Positions 41,898-51,848 are shown, counted from the stretch's first letter. The stretch is 64,000 nucleotides of DNA from NORP240 sp942492445 (GCA_942492445.1 CALOEW010000033.1:62001-126000), one strand, 5' to 3'. Numbers and translations are program-made. The notes: generated from the letters alone by a model not told the origin.

Positions 41898-42707
41898 TCA
41901 ACCTTCGCCAGCAGACGATGGTGCCGGTTCGTCATTGAGAATGTTCTGGTCCATGGTCTGCGACGGCGATTCGGTGCAGGGTTTTCCGACTACCCGGGCG
42001 GGGACACCCACCACTGTTGTGTGCGGTGGCACATCGTTGAGGACCACGCTACCGGCGCCGACCTTGGCGCCAGCACCGATTTCAATATTGCCCAGCACCT
42101 TGGCTCCCGCTGAAACCAGCACCCCGGTACGTATTTTGGGGTGACGATCTCCCTGTTCGTTACCCGTACCACCCAGGGTCACTTCCTGCATGATGGAAAC
42201 GTTGTCCTCGATCACCGAGGTCTCGCCAATTACTATCCCGGTAGCATGGTCGAACATGATTCCCCTGCCCATGACACAGGCGGGATGGATGTCCACGGTA
42301 AACACTGCCGAGTTCCTGCTCTGAATAAATAGAGCCAGGTCCTTTCTGTTATTTTTCCATAAAAAATGGGCCAGCCGATGCGCCTGAATTGACTGAAATC
42401 CCTTCAGGTAAAGGATGACCGGCAGGTACGAGCTTATTGCGGCATCCCGGTCGAAAACGGCGCGGATGTCACTGGCGGCGTACTGGATGAGTTCCGGAGA
42501 ATTTTCAAAAGCGTACTCGAAAAGCTCTCGGACCGTGATCGCCGGCATCACTTCGTCTGATACCTTGTTGGCAAGAATGAAGCTCAGCGCCGACTGCAGG
42601 CTGTCATGGTTGAGTACACAGGCATGCACGTAACTGGCCAGCAGGGGTTCGCGATTGACTACCTGTCGGGCCTCTTGAGTCAGTTTTTCCCACACTATAT
42701 CCGGCAT
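41898..42707 (-). CDS. cysE: Serine O-acetyltransferase
   Basis: A 269-residue protein of normal CysE length. The N-terminal helical domain (about 1-135, with the DIRAVFDRDAA segment) precedes a left-handed beta-helix of hexapeptide repeats (about 140-235). The catalytic His is in MFDHATGIVIGET; other marks are 'VTLGGTGNEQGDRHPKI' and 'VVLNDVPPHTTVVGVPARVVG'. It makes O-acetylserine from serine and acetyl-CoA, the committed step of cysteine synthesis. It is convergent with the upstream gene and appears monocistronic. The C-terminal tail carries the region that normally binds CysK. Confidence 0.95.
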   Translation of the reverse strand: MPDIVWEKLTQEARQVVNREPLLASYVHACVLNHDSLQSALSFILANKVSDEVMPAITVRELFEYAFENSPELIQYAASDIRAVFDRDAAISSYLPVILYLKGFQSIQAHRLAHFLWKNNRKDLALFIQSRNSAVFTVDIHPACVMGRGIMFDHATGIVIGETSVIEDNVSIMQEVTLGGTGNEQGDRHPKIRTGVLVSAGAKVLGNIEIGAGAKVGAGSVVLNDVPPHTTVVGVPARVVGKPCTESPSQTMDQNILNDEPAPSSAGEG

Positions 42708-42958
42708 GCCTGTTTTCCTGATTCAGGGCCTGCCGATACTGAAAGTTCGCAGACTCTGGTATTGACGCTGGAGTGGCCAGCACACTGCACTGTCGTCGAC
42801 CACAGCTGGTCCCGACGGCGAGCTATGGTAGCAGTTAACGGAATTCAGAACAAAAGCGGAGGCGTCGGATGGTGCCTGAAGATTGCACCGTGCCGCGCCG
42901 GTTGTACCCGATGGTGCTGTTGGTTCATACTTGTCAGTGAGTGTTGAGGTCTCCCGGT

Positions 42959-43891
42959 ATGCGCCCGATTGCGAATTTTTGCACCGTATTGTCAGTGTTG
43001 CTGCTGGCTGGGGATCTTCGCGCCCAGCAGGACGATGAGCACTACCGCAACTGGCTGGAAGTGGCCGAAGCGGACCGGGAATTTTCCCGCGCTGCCACCG
43101 AGAGGGGGCGTACCGAGGCATTCCTGGAGGTGCTGGCGGAGAATTCCGTCCTGTTCCGCGACGGTCCCGTAGACGCCAGGGCGCTTTATCAACGTAATCA
43201 GTCCCTGTACAGCCTGGATCAGCTGTACTGGAGGGATCACTATATCGATGTCTCCCGGGCCGGCGATCTTGGCATCACCGTGGGTCCCAACAGGTTCACA
43301 GCCATCCAACCGGGTCAGAACGGGGAGGAGGGGCAGCAGACTTACGGTTATCTGGTCAACGTCTGGAATAAGATCGATGGCCGATGGCAGTTGCTTGCCG
43401 ATATGGTGGTAACGGTTCCCGGATTTCTCAGCATGGACGTGGAGCCCGATTATGAGGACACCCTGGCGGCAATGGAGGAGACCGCACATCCTGGGCTGAC
43501 CGTGAGTAACACCATGGAAACACTGGCGGCGGCGGATAACACGCTGGGCCAGTCGATAAATTTTCGTGGTGGCCAGCGGGCCATGATCCGTTTCGGCCTG
43601 CGGAATCTGCGCGTCTATCTGCCGGGGACAGCCCCCGGAGTAGGCATGGAGCCGGCCAGTCTGGCCTACGGCAAGTACCTGGACAGCCGTGTTACCACCA
43701 TCAACCCGGTGCGCGTGGAGCATATGGGCGGAGTCCTGGCGGAGTCGAAGGAGCTAGGCGTGACCTACGGCATCGTGTCCACAACCAATGAGGGGAGCAG
43801 TTCCGGTTTCCGGGCCAACTACCTGCGAGTCTGGCGTTACAGCCCGGTCAATGAATGGAAAGTGGCGATGGAATTTCTGCGGCCATTCTGA
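42959..43891 (+). CDS. Secreted protein with tandem SnoaL/DUF4440-like domains
   Basis: The ATG at 42959 is preferred (gagg 9 nt upstream, good signal peptide MRPIANFCTVLSVLLLAGDLRA). The 310-residue product seems to contain two related halves. The first (35-150) reads 'FSRAATERGRTEAFLEVLAENSVLFRDGPV…WKIDGRWQLLADM'-like. The second (185-310) has 'LGVTYGIVSTTNE…NYLRVWRYSPVNEWKVAMEF'. Both fit the NTF2-like fold common in DUF4440 and ketosteroid-isomerase-like proteins. No catalytic residues are certain. Role unknown, periplasmic. Confidence 0.72.
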   Translation: MRPIANFCTVLSVLLLAGDLRAQQDDEHYRNWLEVAEADREFSRAATERGRTEAFLEVLAENSVLFRDGPVDARALYQRNQSLYSLDQLYWRDHYIDVSRAGDLGITVGPNRFTAIQPGQNGEEGQQTYGYLVNVWNKIDGRWQLLADMVVTVPGFLSMDVEPDYEDTLAAMEETAHPGLTVSNTMETLAAADNTLGQSINFRGGQRAMIRFGLRNLRVYLPGTAPGVGMEPASLAYGKYLDSRVTTINPVRVEHMGGVLAESKELGVTYGIVSTTNEGSSSGFRANYLRVWRYSPVNEWKVAMEFLRPF

Positions 43892-43945
43892 ACGATCGGA
43901 ACCAGCCGGGCGCGGCGGCAGAATCGACCTGCCCGGCTCCCGCAG

Positions 43946-46084
43946 TCACGAGATCTGCACCACTTCTATCAGGTTTTTCGGCACCACCCGGGTCGACAGT
44001 CCCTTGAGCCGGTAGATGAACAACAGCAGCCCCAGCAGCATGCCGCTCACCCACAGTGCCGAGAACAGCGGGTGCGCCGCAAACGTCCCCAACTGGTAGA
44101 TGGTCGTGGCGGTAATGTAGGCCAGTCCCGTACTCCAGCTGAAAACCAGCAATGTCCAGCGCAGGCCGGCCTCCTTGTTGATGGCCCCCAGCACGGCGAC
44201 ACAGGGTGCGTAGAGTAAGACGAACACCAGGTAGCAAAAAGCGGCAAAGGGGCTGGTAAACAGACTGGCCATGTTTGTCAGGGTCTGTGCCTCCACTCCC
44301 TGTTGCGCCGCTATCGCGGCGGTATCCGATACGTCGCCGATGGAAATGCCAAGCGGGTCGGTGAGTGTTTCTCCGATGGCCATCAACTCGCTGCCGATGG
44401 AGCCGAAGGCTGCCCCTGCTGCCGCCAGCAGATCCGGTGCTGTTGCGGGTCCGGATGTGGTGCCCGGTTCGCTGTACAGGGCGTCCAGTGTGCCCACGAT
44501 CGCCTCCTTGGCGAACATTCCTGTAAACAGACCTACCGTGGCTGGCCAGTTTTCCTGTTCGATTCCCAGCGGAGTGAAAGCGGGAGTAATGGACTTGCCG
44601 ATCACGCTGAGTACTGAGTTTTCAGTATCCTCGTTTCCAAACGAGAGATCAGTGCTTATGGAATTGAGAAAACTGAGCACGACGACCACGCTGATGATGG
44701 TCCTGCCCGCCCGCAGCATGAAACCTTTCAGCCGGAACCACGTGGTGATCAGAATGTTGCGCAACACCGGAATGTGGTAGGCAGGCATCTCCTGAAACGA
44801 GGGGGTGATCTCGCTGGTGAACAGTTGCCGGCGAAAAATCCAGCCGGTAAAAACTGCCAGGCCGATACCAAGCAGATAAAGCAGAAACACCAGATTCTGC
44901 CCACTTCGCTGAAAAAATGCGGCGGCAAACAGGGCATAAACGGTCAGGCGGGCGCCACAGCTCATAAATGGCGCCATGGCGATTGTGAGCAGCCTGTCGC
45001 TGTCCCTGCCCAGGCTGCGAGACGCCATTACGGCCGGCACGTTGCAACCGAATCCGACAATCAGGGGGACAAAGGCATTGCCGGGCAGACCGATGCCACT
45101 CATCAGGCGATCGATGACAAAGGCTGCCCGGGACAGGTAGCCTGAGTCCTCAAGAATCGAAAGACACAGGTACAGGAAAGCAATTACCGGGATAAAAGTG
45201 GCAACCAGGGTGATTCCACCGCCGAGCCCCTGCGCCAGCAGGGTGACAATGAACTGTGGTGCGTAAATCTGCTCCAGTACCCAGGCGGTGCCGTCCACCA
45301 GCACGGCACTGAAAAGGATATCAAAAAAATCGATAAACACGGCGCCCAGGTTGACCGCCACCGTGAACATGAGGTAGATCATCAGCAGGAAAACCGGAAA
45401 CCCCAGCCAGCGGTTGACCAGCACGGCATCTATTTTTTCCGACAGTGAATCCCGGGTGGGTGTCACCTCGACCGCCCCGTCCACCAGTTGTCGGGAGCGA
45501 TGGTAACGGCGCAGCAGTTGCTCCTCACTGCCTGCGGACAGCGCATCGGTCGTCTGCTCTCCGGCGATGCTGACGGGATTCTTGACAGGGTTGTCCAGCG
45601 AAACGCGCAGGTGGCGGTACAGCTCATCCATACCACGTCTGCGCGACGCCACGATGGGCACGATTGGTACGCCCAGATTCTCGGTCAGGCTATGGACATT
45701 GATGTGGATGCCCTGCTGTTCGGCCACGTCCAGCATGTTCACGACTACCAGAACCGGATGGTCCCGCTCCATTAACTGCTGTGTCAATACCAGGCTTCGT
45801 TCCAGATTGGTGGCATCAATGATGTTGATGACCAGATCGACATCGTTCTGGCGCAGGTAGTTTTGGGCGATTTTTTCGTCAACGCCCTGGGCGGCCTGTT
45901 CCAGCGAATAGATGCCTGGCAGGTCGACCAGTTCGATGGCGTGGCCGTCCACATGGAGGTTGCCGAATTTTTTCTCCACGGTGACGCCAGGCCAGTTGCC
46001 GACCTTCTGATTCGCCCCCGTCAGCAGGTTGAACAGGGTAGTCTTGCCACAGTTCGGATTGCCTATCAATGCCAGTTTATACAT
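43946..46084 (-). CDS. feoB: Ferrous iron transporter FeoB
   Basis: A 712-residue protein. The N-terminal G domain shows G1 GNPNCGKTT (8-16), G3 DLPGIYSL, G4 NMLD and a GDI-like helical region. Membrane helices from about 220 carry the Gate motifs, including 'GFGCNVPAVMASR' and 'APFMSCGARL'. It imports Fe2+ across the inner membrane. It is preceded by feoA (3 bp gap), and no feoC is visible. The C-terminus ends soon after the last helix. A Fur-like site 107 bp upstream of feoA probably controls the pair. Confidence 0.97.
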   Translation of the reverse strand: MYKLALIGNPNCGKTTLFNLLTGANQKVGNWPGVTVEKKFGNLHVDGHAIELVDLPGIYSLEQAAQGVDEKIAQNYLRQNDVDLVINIIDATNLERSLVLTQQLMERDHPVLVVVNMLDVAEQQGIHINVHSLTENLGVPIVPIVASRRRGMDELYRHLRVSLDNPVKNPVSIAGEQTTDALSAGSEEQLLRRYHRSRQLVDGAVEVTPTRDSLSEKIDAVLVNRWLGFPVFLLMIYLMFTVAVNLGAVFIDFFDILFSAVLVDGTAWVLEQIYAPQFIVTLLAQGLGGGITLVATFIPVIAFLYLCLSILEDSGYLSRAAFVIDRLMSGIGLPGNAFVPLIVGFGCNVPAVMASRSLGRDSDRLLTIAMAPFMSCGARLTVYALFAAAFFQRSGQNLVFLLYLLGIGLAVFTGWIFRRQLFTSEITPSFQEMPAYHIPVLRNILITTWFRLKGFMLRAGRTIISVVVVLSFLNSISTDLSFGNEDTENSVLSVIGKSITPAFTPLGIEQENWPATVGLFTGMFAKEAIVGTLDALYSEPGTTSGPATAPDLLAAAGAAFGSIGSELMAIGETLTDPLGISIGDVSDTAAIAAQQGVEAQTLTNMASLFTSPFAAFCYLVFVLLYAPCVAVLGAINKEAGLRWTLLVFSWSTGLAYITATTIYQLGTFAAHPLFSALWVSGMLLGLLLFIYRLKGLSTRVVPKNLIEVVQIS

Positions 46085-46087
46085 GGG

Positions 46088-46324
46088 TCACTGTACCTCG
46101 ATTGCTACCACTTCAGCCTCGGCCTTGCGAATGCTGATGTAGGAGCCTCCAACCCGGACCTGCATGGGATCTCCGAGCGGTGCGAATCGCATCACTTTGA
46201 CAACGGAACCGGGAATCACCCCAAGGGAGTAGAGTCTGCTTTTCAATTCCGAAGGCTCCGGGCTGATCTCCAGCACCAGACAGGAATCACCGGATGTGGC
46301 CTGAGCTAAAGTGGTTTTGTTCAT
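46088..46324 (-). CDS. feoA: Ferrous iron transport protein FeoA
   Basis: A 78-residue SH3-like domain, the typical size. 'LKSRLYSLGVIPGSVVKVMRFAPLGDPMQVRVGGSYISIRKAEAEVV' is the family core. It supports FeoB, probably by binding its cytosolic side. It lies 3 bp upstream of feoB and divergent from bfd. Confidence 0.94.
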   Translation of the reverse strand: MNKTTLAQATSGDSCLVLEISPEPSELKSRLYSLGVIPGSVVKVMRFAPLGDPMQVRVGGSYISIRKAEAEVVAIEVQ

Positions 46325-46430
46325 GGGATATCACGTTTGGCAGCGGGTTAGTGGTGTCCGGATTCCCGCAGCGAAAGTCAGTATCCGGTAACGGGAATTG
46401 TCAAGGCACGTTAACAGAAATAAATGTTGT

Positions 46431-46449
46431 TGACAATCATTCTCATTCA
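46431..46449. promoter_or_regulatory. Fur-box-like site between feoA and bfd
   Basis: tgacaatcattctcattca resembles the Fur consensus as consecutive hexamers (gacaat, cattct, catt). It lies 35 bp upstream of the bfd start and 107 bp upstream of feoA, so one site could control both iron genes. Confidence 0.6.
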
Positions 46450-46483
46450 GATTTACACTGGCAGCCATTGTGAGGTGAAGCTT

Positions 46484-46672
46484 ATGTACGTTTGTATTTG
46501 CCGCCAGATTACCGATCAACAGATTCGCGATCTCTGCCGTGATGGTGGGGTCAAGCTGGCCGACGTCCGGGCCAAGCTTGGCGTAGCCAGTGAGTGTGGC
46601 AAGTGCGGCCAGCACGCCCGCTCTATTATTAGCGAATTCAGCAATCCCCTATCCTGCATCAACGCCAGTTGA
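46484..46672 (+). CDS. bfd: Bacterioferritin-associated ferredoxin
   Basis: The ATG at 46484 (after gaggtgaag) gives a 62-residue protein; upstream frame extension is not needed. The [2Fe-2S] ligands are in MYVCICRQIT (Cys-x-Cys) and SECGKCGQHA (Cys-x2-Cys), the Bfd pattern. It passes electrons to bacterioferritin to release stored iron. The bfr gene follows 180 bp downstream and a Fur-like site lies upstream. Confidence 0.93.
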   Translation: MYVCICRQITDQQIRDLCRDGGVKLADVRAKLGVASECGKCGQHARSIISEFSNPLSCINAS

Positions 46673-46852
46673 TCCTTCGAGTCGCCTGCGTAGTTCCGGC
46701 CCGCGGCGGCCGCGGCCAGTTGCGCCAGGGGGAATGAAAATGGGATTGCTTTTCATTTATATTTTCAGTAAATTCAGAGGGTTAGAATCGACCTTCCTTG
46801 ACATGCCAGGACGTAACGGCGATAGTTCCCGGATCGAATACAGGAGGAGTGT

Positions 46853-47317
46853 ATGAAGTCCGATAGCACCGTGATCAAGCACCTGAATAAAGCCCTGGCC
46901 AATGAACTCATTGCCATCAACCAGTATTTTCTCCATTCCCGCATGTACAAGGACTGGGGGCTGACCAGCCTGGGCGACAAGGAGTACGATGAATCCATCG
47001 ACGAAATGAAGCATGCCGATCAACTGATTGAGCGCATCCTTTTTCTTGAAGGGCTGCCTAACCTGCAGAATCTCGGCAAACTGCTGATTGGCGAGAATAC
47101 CCGGGAAATGCTGGAGTGCGATCTGAAACTGGAAATGCTGGCCTGCCCGGATCTCAAGGAGGGGATTGCTTACTGCGAGTCGGTGGGGGATTACGTGAGT
47201 CGCGACCTGCTGGCGTCTATCCTGGAAAGCGAAGAAGAGCATATAGACTGGCTGGAAACCCAGCTGGACCTGATAAACAGGGTTGGATTGGAAAATTATC
47301 AGCAGTCGATGATGTGA
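46853..47317 (+). CDS. bfr: Bacterioferritin
   Basis: A 154-residue ferritin-like protein. Ferroxidase ligands are Glu18, Glu51 and His54, plus Glu residues in the third and fourth helices (ILESEEEHIDW). Heme-binding Met52 is present (DEMKHAD), so it can bind heme at the subunit interface. It stores iron as a 24-mer. An aggaggag lies directly before the ATG. Together with bfd it makes an iron storage and release pair. Confidence 0.95.
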   Translation: MKSDSTVIKHLNKALANELIAINQYFLHSRMYKDWGLTSLGDKEYDESIDEMKHADQLIERILFLEGLPNLQNLGKLLIGENTREMLECDLKLEMLACPDLKEGIAYCESVGDYVSRDLLASILESEEEHIDWLETQLDLINRVGLENYQQSMM

Positions 47318-47433
47318 CAGGTTTTCCCTCGAGCAGAGGTTTCCCGGTATAACCACTGGAAGTGGCACCGTGAGTCACTAGGGTGGTTGTGACCCGGTCC
47401 TGCTGTGGCTGAACAAGCGAGTTGAGCTGGTTA

Positions 47434-48396
47434 ATGTACGCGTGTATCGACCTTGGCTCCAACAGCTTTCATCTGCTGATTGGAGAATGGATTGATGGCA
47501 GGATTCTTATCATCGAGCGCTGCAGCGAAAAAGTGCAGCTTGGCGAAGGAGTGCCGGCCAGTGGATTGATATCACCTGCTGCTTTTAAACGGGGGCTTGA
47601 CTGTCTGCGCAATTTTGAAATGCTGATGGCCCGTCACGGAGTACTGCGTTACTGGGCGCTTGGAACCAACACCTTCCGGATTGCCAGCAATGCCGACCAG
47701 TTCATTCAGGCTGCGGCAGATATCGGGCTGGAAATTTCCGTAATCAGCGGGGTGCAGGAAGCAGTGCTGATCTTTGCCGGTGTCCAGACTTCGCTACCAG
47801 CCGATCATAGCAAGCGGCTGGTGATAGACATAGGTGGTGGCAGCACGGAACTGATCGTCGGAAGCGGTCACCAGCGGCTCATTACCCAGAGCTTGCCGGT
47901 TGGCTGTGTGACCTGGCGGGATCGGTTTTTTAGCGATCAGGAAGTGGCGGGCTACACACGGTTGGCACAGTCTCTCGACCAGGCTAGCGCTGCCGCCTAC
48001 AGTGTATTCCAGGCCATAGCCCCCGGGATCAATCACTACGACTGGGGCGATGCCTATGCCTCGTCAGGTACGGCCAAGATGCTCGCGGCCATCTGCCAGT
48101 CGCAGGGAGGGGAGGAGGGACAGATCGAACTGACCCTGCTGCAACAACAGCGGACGCTGTTGCTCGAGACCATTGTCAGTGGCAATGACCTTGCCGGTTT
48201 GAAGGACAAACGCCGTGACCTAGTGTTGCCGGGGTATGCAATCATGGAGGGATTGATGCGGGCCGTTTCCTGCCGCAAAGTCTGTTTCAGCGAGACTGCC
48301 CTGCGTGAGGGGATGCTCGATTTTATCGTGCGTAGTGGGGAGGCCACGCATTTGCTGGACCCTTCCAAGCTACCCGATGTGAGTGAAGTGGGTTAA
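47434..48396 (+). CDS. ppx: Exopolyphosphatase (Ppx/GppA)
   Basis: The ATG at 47434 is preferred to a TTG 12 bp upstream. The 320-residue product is an ASKHA-fold phosphatase: 'CIDLGSNSFHLLI' is the phosphate-1 motif, 'LVIDIGGGSTELIVG' is phosphate-2, with 'YASSGTAKML' following. It is shorter than E. coli Ppx (513) and lacks the C-terminal HD-like domain, as in many short Ppx proteins. It hydrolyses polyphosphate or pppGpp. It is convergent with ppk1, and their stop codons share taa. Confidence 0.9.
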   Translation: MYACIDLGSNSFHLLIGEWIDGRILIIERCSEKVQLGEGVPASGLISPAAFKRGLDCLRNFEMLMARHGVLRYWALGTNTFRIASNADQFIQAAADIGLEISVISGVQEAVLIFAGVQTSLPADHSKRLVIDIGGGSTELIVGSGHQRLITQSLPVGCVTWRDRFFSDQEVAGYTRLAQSLDQASAAAYSVFQAIAPGINHYDWGDAYASSGTAKMLAAICQSQGGEEGQIELTLLQQQRTLLLETIVSGNDLAGLKDKRRDLVLPGYAIMEGLMRAVSCRKVCFSETALREGMLDFIVRSGEATHLLDPSKLPDVSEVG

Positions 48397-50591
48397 GGCA
48401 GGTCGTAATTCTGCCCCAGGGTTTTCAACAGCCTGACCTGTACGTTGTCGGTCACGTCAGCATCTGCCGCCGGTTCGAGTTTGTGGTAGTCTCCATCCGG
48501 CTGCAGCTCCCAGCTCTGGCCCTTGTCCTCCAGGTACATTGTCAGTTCTTCGATGATCCGGGAGGCATGTTTTTTTCTGAGAATGGGAAAGCAGACTTCG
48601 ATGCGGTTGACGAGATTGCGTTCCATCCAGTCCGCGCTGGAACAATATACCTGTGGCGAGTTGTTTTCGAAGTAATAAACCCGTGAATGTTCCAGAAACC
48701 TCCCCACCACGGATTTGACACGTATGTTGTCGCTGACCCCTGGAATTCCGGGCCGTAAACAGCAGACGCCGCGAACGATCAGGTCAATCTGCACTCCCGC
48801 GAGGGACGCTTCGTAAAGGGCACGGATGATATCGGGGTCGGTCAATCCGTTGATCTTGGCGACAATTCGTGCGGCCTTACCCTTAAGGGCAATCTCCCTT
48901 TCGGCTCGAATCATTTTCAGCAGGGATTTTTTCAGTTTGAACGGGGCATGCAGCAGGGCATCGGGAGAAATTTTCTTCCCCATCCCGGTAATCTGCTGAA
49001 ACACTTTGTGGGTGTCGCCGCAAAGAGTCTTGTCACAGGTAAGCAGGCTGTAATCCGTGTAGATCTGCGAATTCTTGCGGTGGTAGTTGCCGGTGCCGAG
49101 GTGTGCGTAGTACTTCGGACTGCCATTTTCCCGCCGGACAAAGAGCAGCATCTTGGCGTGGGTCTTGTACCCAAGCACGCCATAGACCACGACGGCACCT
49201 GACTCCTGCAGGATACTTGCAAACTGAATGTTCTCCTCTTCGTCGAATCGTGCCCGCAGTTCAATGACAACAGTCACCTCCTTGCCGTTCCGGGCGGCTT
49301 CGGCAAGCGCCTCCACCAGTTCCGAAGATTCATTGGTTCGATAAAGGGTCTGCTTGATCGAAAGCACCGCCGGATCGCGGGCTGCCTGCCTGACCCAGTC
49401 GATTACCGGTACGAAGGACTGGAACGGGTGCAGCAGCAGCTGATCTTCCTGGGATACGGCAGCGAAGATACAGCTGTCCTCCTCCAGGCAGGCCGGCACG
49501 CCGGGTGAAAATTTCGGGAAACACAGGTCCGGTCTGTCGACCATGCCACGTATAGTCATCATACGCTGAAGGTTGACCGGCCCGTCCAGGCGGAACAGCT
49601 CTTCGTCAGCCAGGTTGAAGCGATCAAGCAGAAAATCTGTCAGGTAATCGGGACATTCACTGGCAACTTCCAGTTTTGTGGCTGCACCAAACCGCCGCCC
49701 CGGCAGTTCTCCCTGCAGCGCGCTTGCCACGTCTTCGGTCTCCACATTGGTCATTTCCAGATCGGCATTGCGGGTAACCCGAAACTGGTGGCATTCCTTG
49801 ACACGCATGCCGGGAAACAGTTCGGCGACATTTGCATGGATTATGGAGGAAAGGAAAACGAAGTTATCCCCTTCGGGAAAAATCGCCTTGGGAATCTTGA
49901 TGAGCCGGGGTAGCGAACGGGGAGCCGGCACGATAGCCAGGCCGCTGTCCCGGCCGAATGCATCCTTGCCCTCCAGGGAGAGGATGAAATTCAGGCTCTT
50001 GTTCACCAGCCGCGGAAAAGGGTGTGCCGGGTCCAGGCCCAACGGGCTGATAACCGGGAGTACTTCGTCGTGGAAATAAGCGCTGGTCCATGTCTTAAGG
50101 CGGTCATCCCACTCGTCGCGGTTCAGTATGAAGATGCCCTCAGCCCGCAGGGAAGGCAGCAGGTCATCATTGAGAACCCGGTACTGGTCATCCAGCGCAG
50201 TCCTGGATATCCGGTGAATCTGTTTCAATACCTGGTCCGGGTACCTGCCGTCCGGCCCCTGTTTCTGCCGACCTGTTTCCAATTGCTTTTTCAGTCCTGA
50301 CACGCGGATTTCATAGAACTCATCCAGGTTGGAACTGAAGATAAGCAGAAACATGAGCCTTTCCAGAAGAGGATTGGCCTGGTTTTTGGATTCCGCCAGT
50401 ACCCGAAGATTGAACTGCAGGTGACTCAATTCGCGATTGTGGTAAAACTCACTGTTGCTCAGGTCCGGTGTCGAACTGTCGTCCCGTGAGGCGACGCCGC
50501 CAGGGAATCTCGGATGCTCCTCATTGACGGCCCGCGAGAAGTCCGCGGCGGGACGTGCGGCTGACGGGGTTTCCTGATTGTGCTTGCTCAT
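48393..50591 (-). CDS. ppk1: Polyphosphate kinase 1
   Basis: A 732-residue protein of normal Ppk1 length. The N-terminal domain begins 'ELSHLQFNLRVLAESKNQANPLLERL'. The catalytic phospholipase-D-like half carries the autophosphorylated His in GYKTHAKML, with 'YAHLGTGNYH' and 'SSADWMERNLVNRIEVCFPI' downstream. It makes polyphosphate from ATP. The first 40 residues (SKHNQETPSAARPAAD…) are a disordered extension. Convergent overlap with ppx (4 bp) links synthesis and breakdown. Confidence 0.96.
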   Translation of the reverse strand: MSKHNQETPSAARPAADFSRAVNEEHPRFPGGVASRDDSSTPDLSNSEFYHNRELSHLQFNLRVLAESKNQANPLLERLMFLLIFSSNLDEFYEIRVSGLKKQLETGRQKQGPDGRYPDQVLKQIHRISRTALDDQYRVLNDDLLPSLRAEGIFILNRDEWDDRLKTWTSAYFHDEVLPVISPLGLDPAHPFPRLVNKSLNFILSLEGKDAFGRDSGLAIVPAPRSLPRLIKIPKAIFPEGDNFVFLSSIIHANVAELFPGMRVKECHQFRVTRNADLEMTNVETEDVASALQGELPGRRFGAATKLEVASECPDYLTDFLLDRFNLADEELFRLDGPVNLQRMMTIRGMVDRPDLCFPKFSPGVPACLEEDSCIFAAVSQEDQLLLHPFQSFVPVIDWVRQAARDPAVLSIKQTLYRTNESSELVEALAEAARNGKEVTVVIELRARFDEEENIQFASILQESGAVVVYGVLGYKTHAKMLLFVRRENGSPKYYAHLGTGNYHRKNSQIYTDYSLLTCDKTLCGDTHKVFQQITGMGKKISPDALLHAPFKLKKSLLKMIRAEREIALKGKAARIVAKINGLTDPDIIRALYEASLAGVQIDLIVRGVCCLRPGIPGVSDNIRVKSVVGRFLEHSRVYYFENNSPQVYCSSADWMERNLVNRIEVCFPILRKKHASRIIEELTMYLEDKGQSWELQPDGDYHKLEPAADADVTDNVQVRLLKTLGQNYDLP

Positions 50592-50790
50592 ACTCTAAGT
50601 CCGGGACTCCATAGCCTGGAACTGCTGGCAATACCACCGTGGCCGGCAGGCGCGAAACCAAGGATGCATCAGTATCGGCACCGGTCTCGTGGCAATGGGG
50701 ATCTGGCGTGACAGAGAAGTCAGCCTACCACAGCATCAGGTAAATTTCGCGGTACGCTTCGAACATTCGGCACCGGTATTTGTTACCGCT

Positions 50791-50807
50791 TTGTCATATA
50801 TCTGCAA
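50791..50807 (+). promoter_or_regulatory. Pho box upstream of pstS
   Basis: ttgtcatatatctgcaa matches the PhoB consensus (two ctgtca-type direct repeats 11 bp apart) closely. It lies 67 bp upstream of the pstS start, where it can replace the -35 element. Confidence 0.8.
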
Positions 50808-50873
50808 TAATTCGCCCCTATAGTGAGGGGCGGTCATTTCAGGCCCCGATCACGAACACCTCTGGAGAACAGC

Positions 50874-51848
50874 ATGAACCCGCTTCGCGCATTGAAATTT
50901 TCCAGCCTGCTGGCTGTCGTTACCTGGTGCAGTGCCGGCCTGGCACAGGATGTTGACCCTGCTCTGCCCGTGTATGAAAGGGTAGGTGGCATAGCGGGAA
51001 ATCTGTCCAGCGTTGGTTCCGATACCCTGGCCAATCTGATGACTCTGTGGGCTGAGGAGTTCAACCGGGCATACCCCAATGTGAATATTCAGATTCAGGC
51101 GGCAGGGTCCTCGACCGCGCCGCCTGCGTTAACCGAGCGCACTTCCAATTTCGGTCCGATGAGCAGGGAGATGCGCGACAATGAAATCGAAGCGTTCGAG
51201 ACCCGTCTGGGTTACCGTCCCACGGCCATCCCCGTCGCCATTGATGCGCTCGCCGTATTCGTGCACAAGGACAACCCCCTGGAGGGCCTCACCCTGGCAC
51301 AGGTAGACGCGATTTTTTCTTCCACATTACGCTGCGGGTTCGACCACAGGGTTACCACGTGGGGGCAGGTCGGCCTGACCGGACCCTGGCAACGCCGTGA
51401 TATTCAGTTGTTTGGTCGCAACTCGGTTTCCGGAACCTACGGTTACTTCAAGGAGACTGCCCTGTGTGAGGGTGATTTCAAAAACAATGTCAACGAGCAG
51501 CCCGGTTCCGCATCGGTGGTACAATCTGTGAGCACTTCCATCAATGCGGTAGGCTACTCGGGAATCGGCTACCGGACTTCGAGCGTCAGGACTGTCCCTC
51601 TGGCCCGTTATGAAAACAGCGATTTCTTCGATGCCACACCGGAAAACGCGATATCCGGCAATTACCCGCTGGCACGATTTTTGTGGGTCTATGTAAACAA
51701 GGCCCCCAACCAGCCGCTGGCGCCTCTGGAGCGCGAATTTATCAAACTGGTGTTGTCCCAGACTGGCCAGGATGTGGTCATAAAAGACGGTTATATTCCA
51801 CTTCCGGTGCAGGTCGTCGAGGCCACAATGAGAAATCTTGGCATGTAG
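50874..51848 (+). CDS. pstS: Phosphate-binding protein PstS
   Basis: The ATG at 50874 (after ggagaac) gives a signal peptide (MNPLRALKFSSLLAVVTWCSAGLAQ). The 324-residue product is a type 2 periplasmic binding protein; 'SVGSDTLANLMTLWAEEF' and 'IQAAGSSTAPPALTERTSNFG' form the phosphate site, and 'GRNSVSGTYGYFKE' supplies further ligands. It captures phosphate for PstCA. It is first in the pst operon, behind a Pho box and followed by a hairpin. Confidence 0.95.
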   Translation: MNPLRALKFSSLLAVVTWCSAGLAQDVDPALPVYERVGGIAGNLSSVGSDTLANLMTLWAEEFNRAYPNVNIQIQAAGSSTAPPALTERTSNFGPMSREMRDNEIEAFETRLGYRPTAIPVAIDALAVFVHKDNPLEGLTLAQVDAIFSSTLRCGFDHRVTTWGQVGLTGPWQRRDIQLFGRNSVSGTYGYFKETALCEGDFKNNVNEQPGSASVVQSVSTSINAVGYSGIGYRTSSVRTVPLARYENSDFFDATPENAISGNYPLARFLWVYVNKAPNQPLAPLEREFIKLVLSQTGQDVVIKDGYIPLPVQVVEATMRNLGM

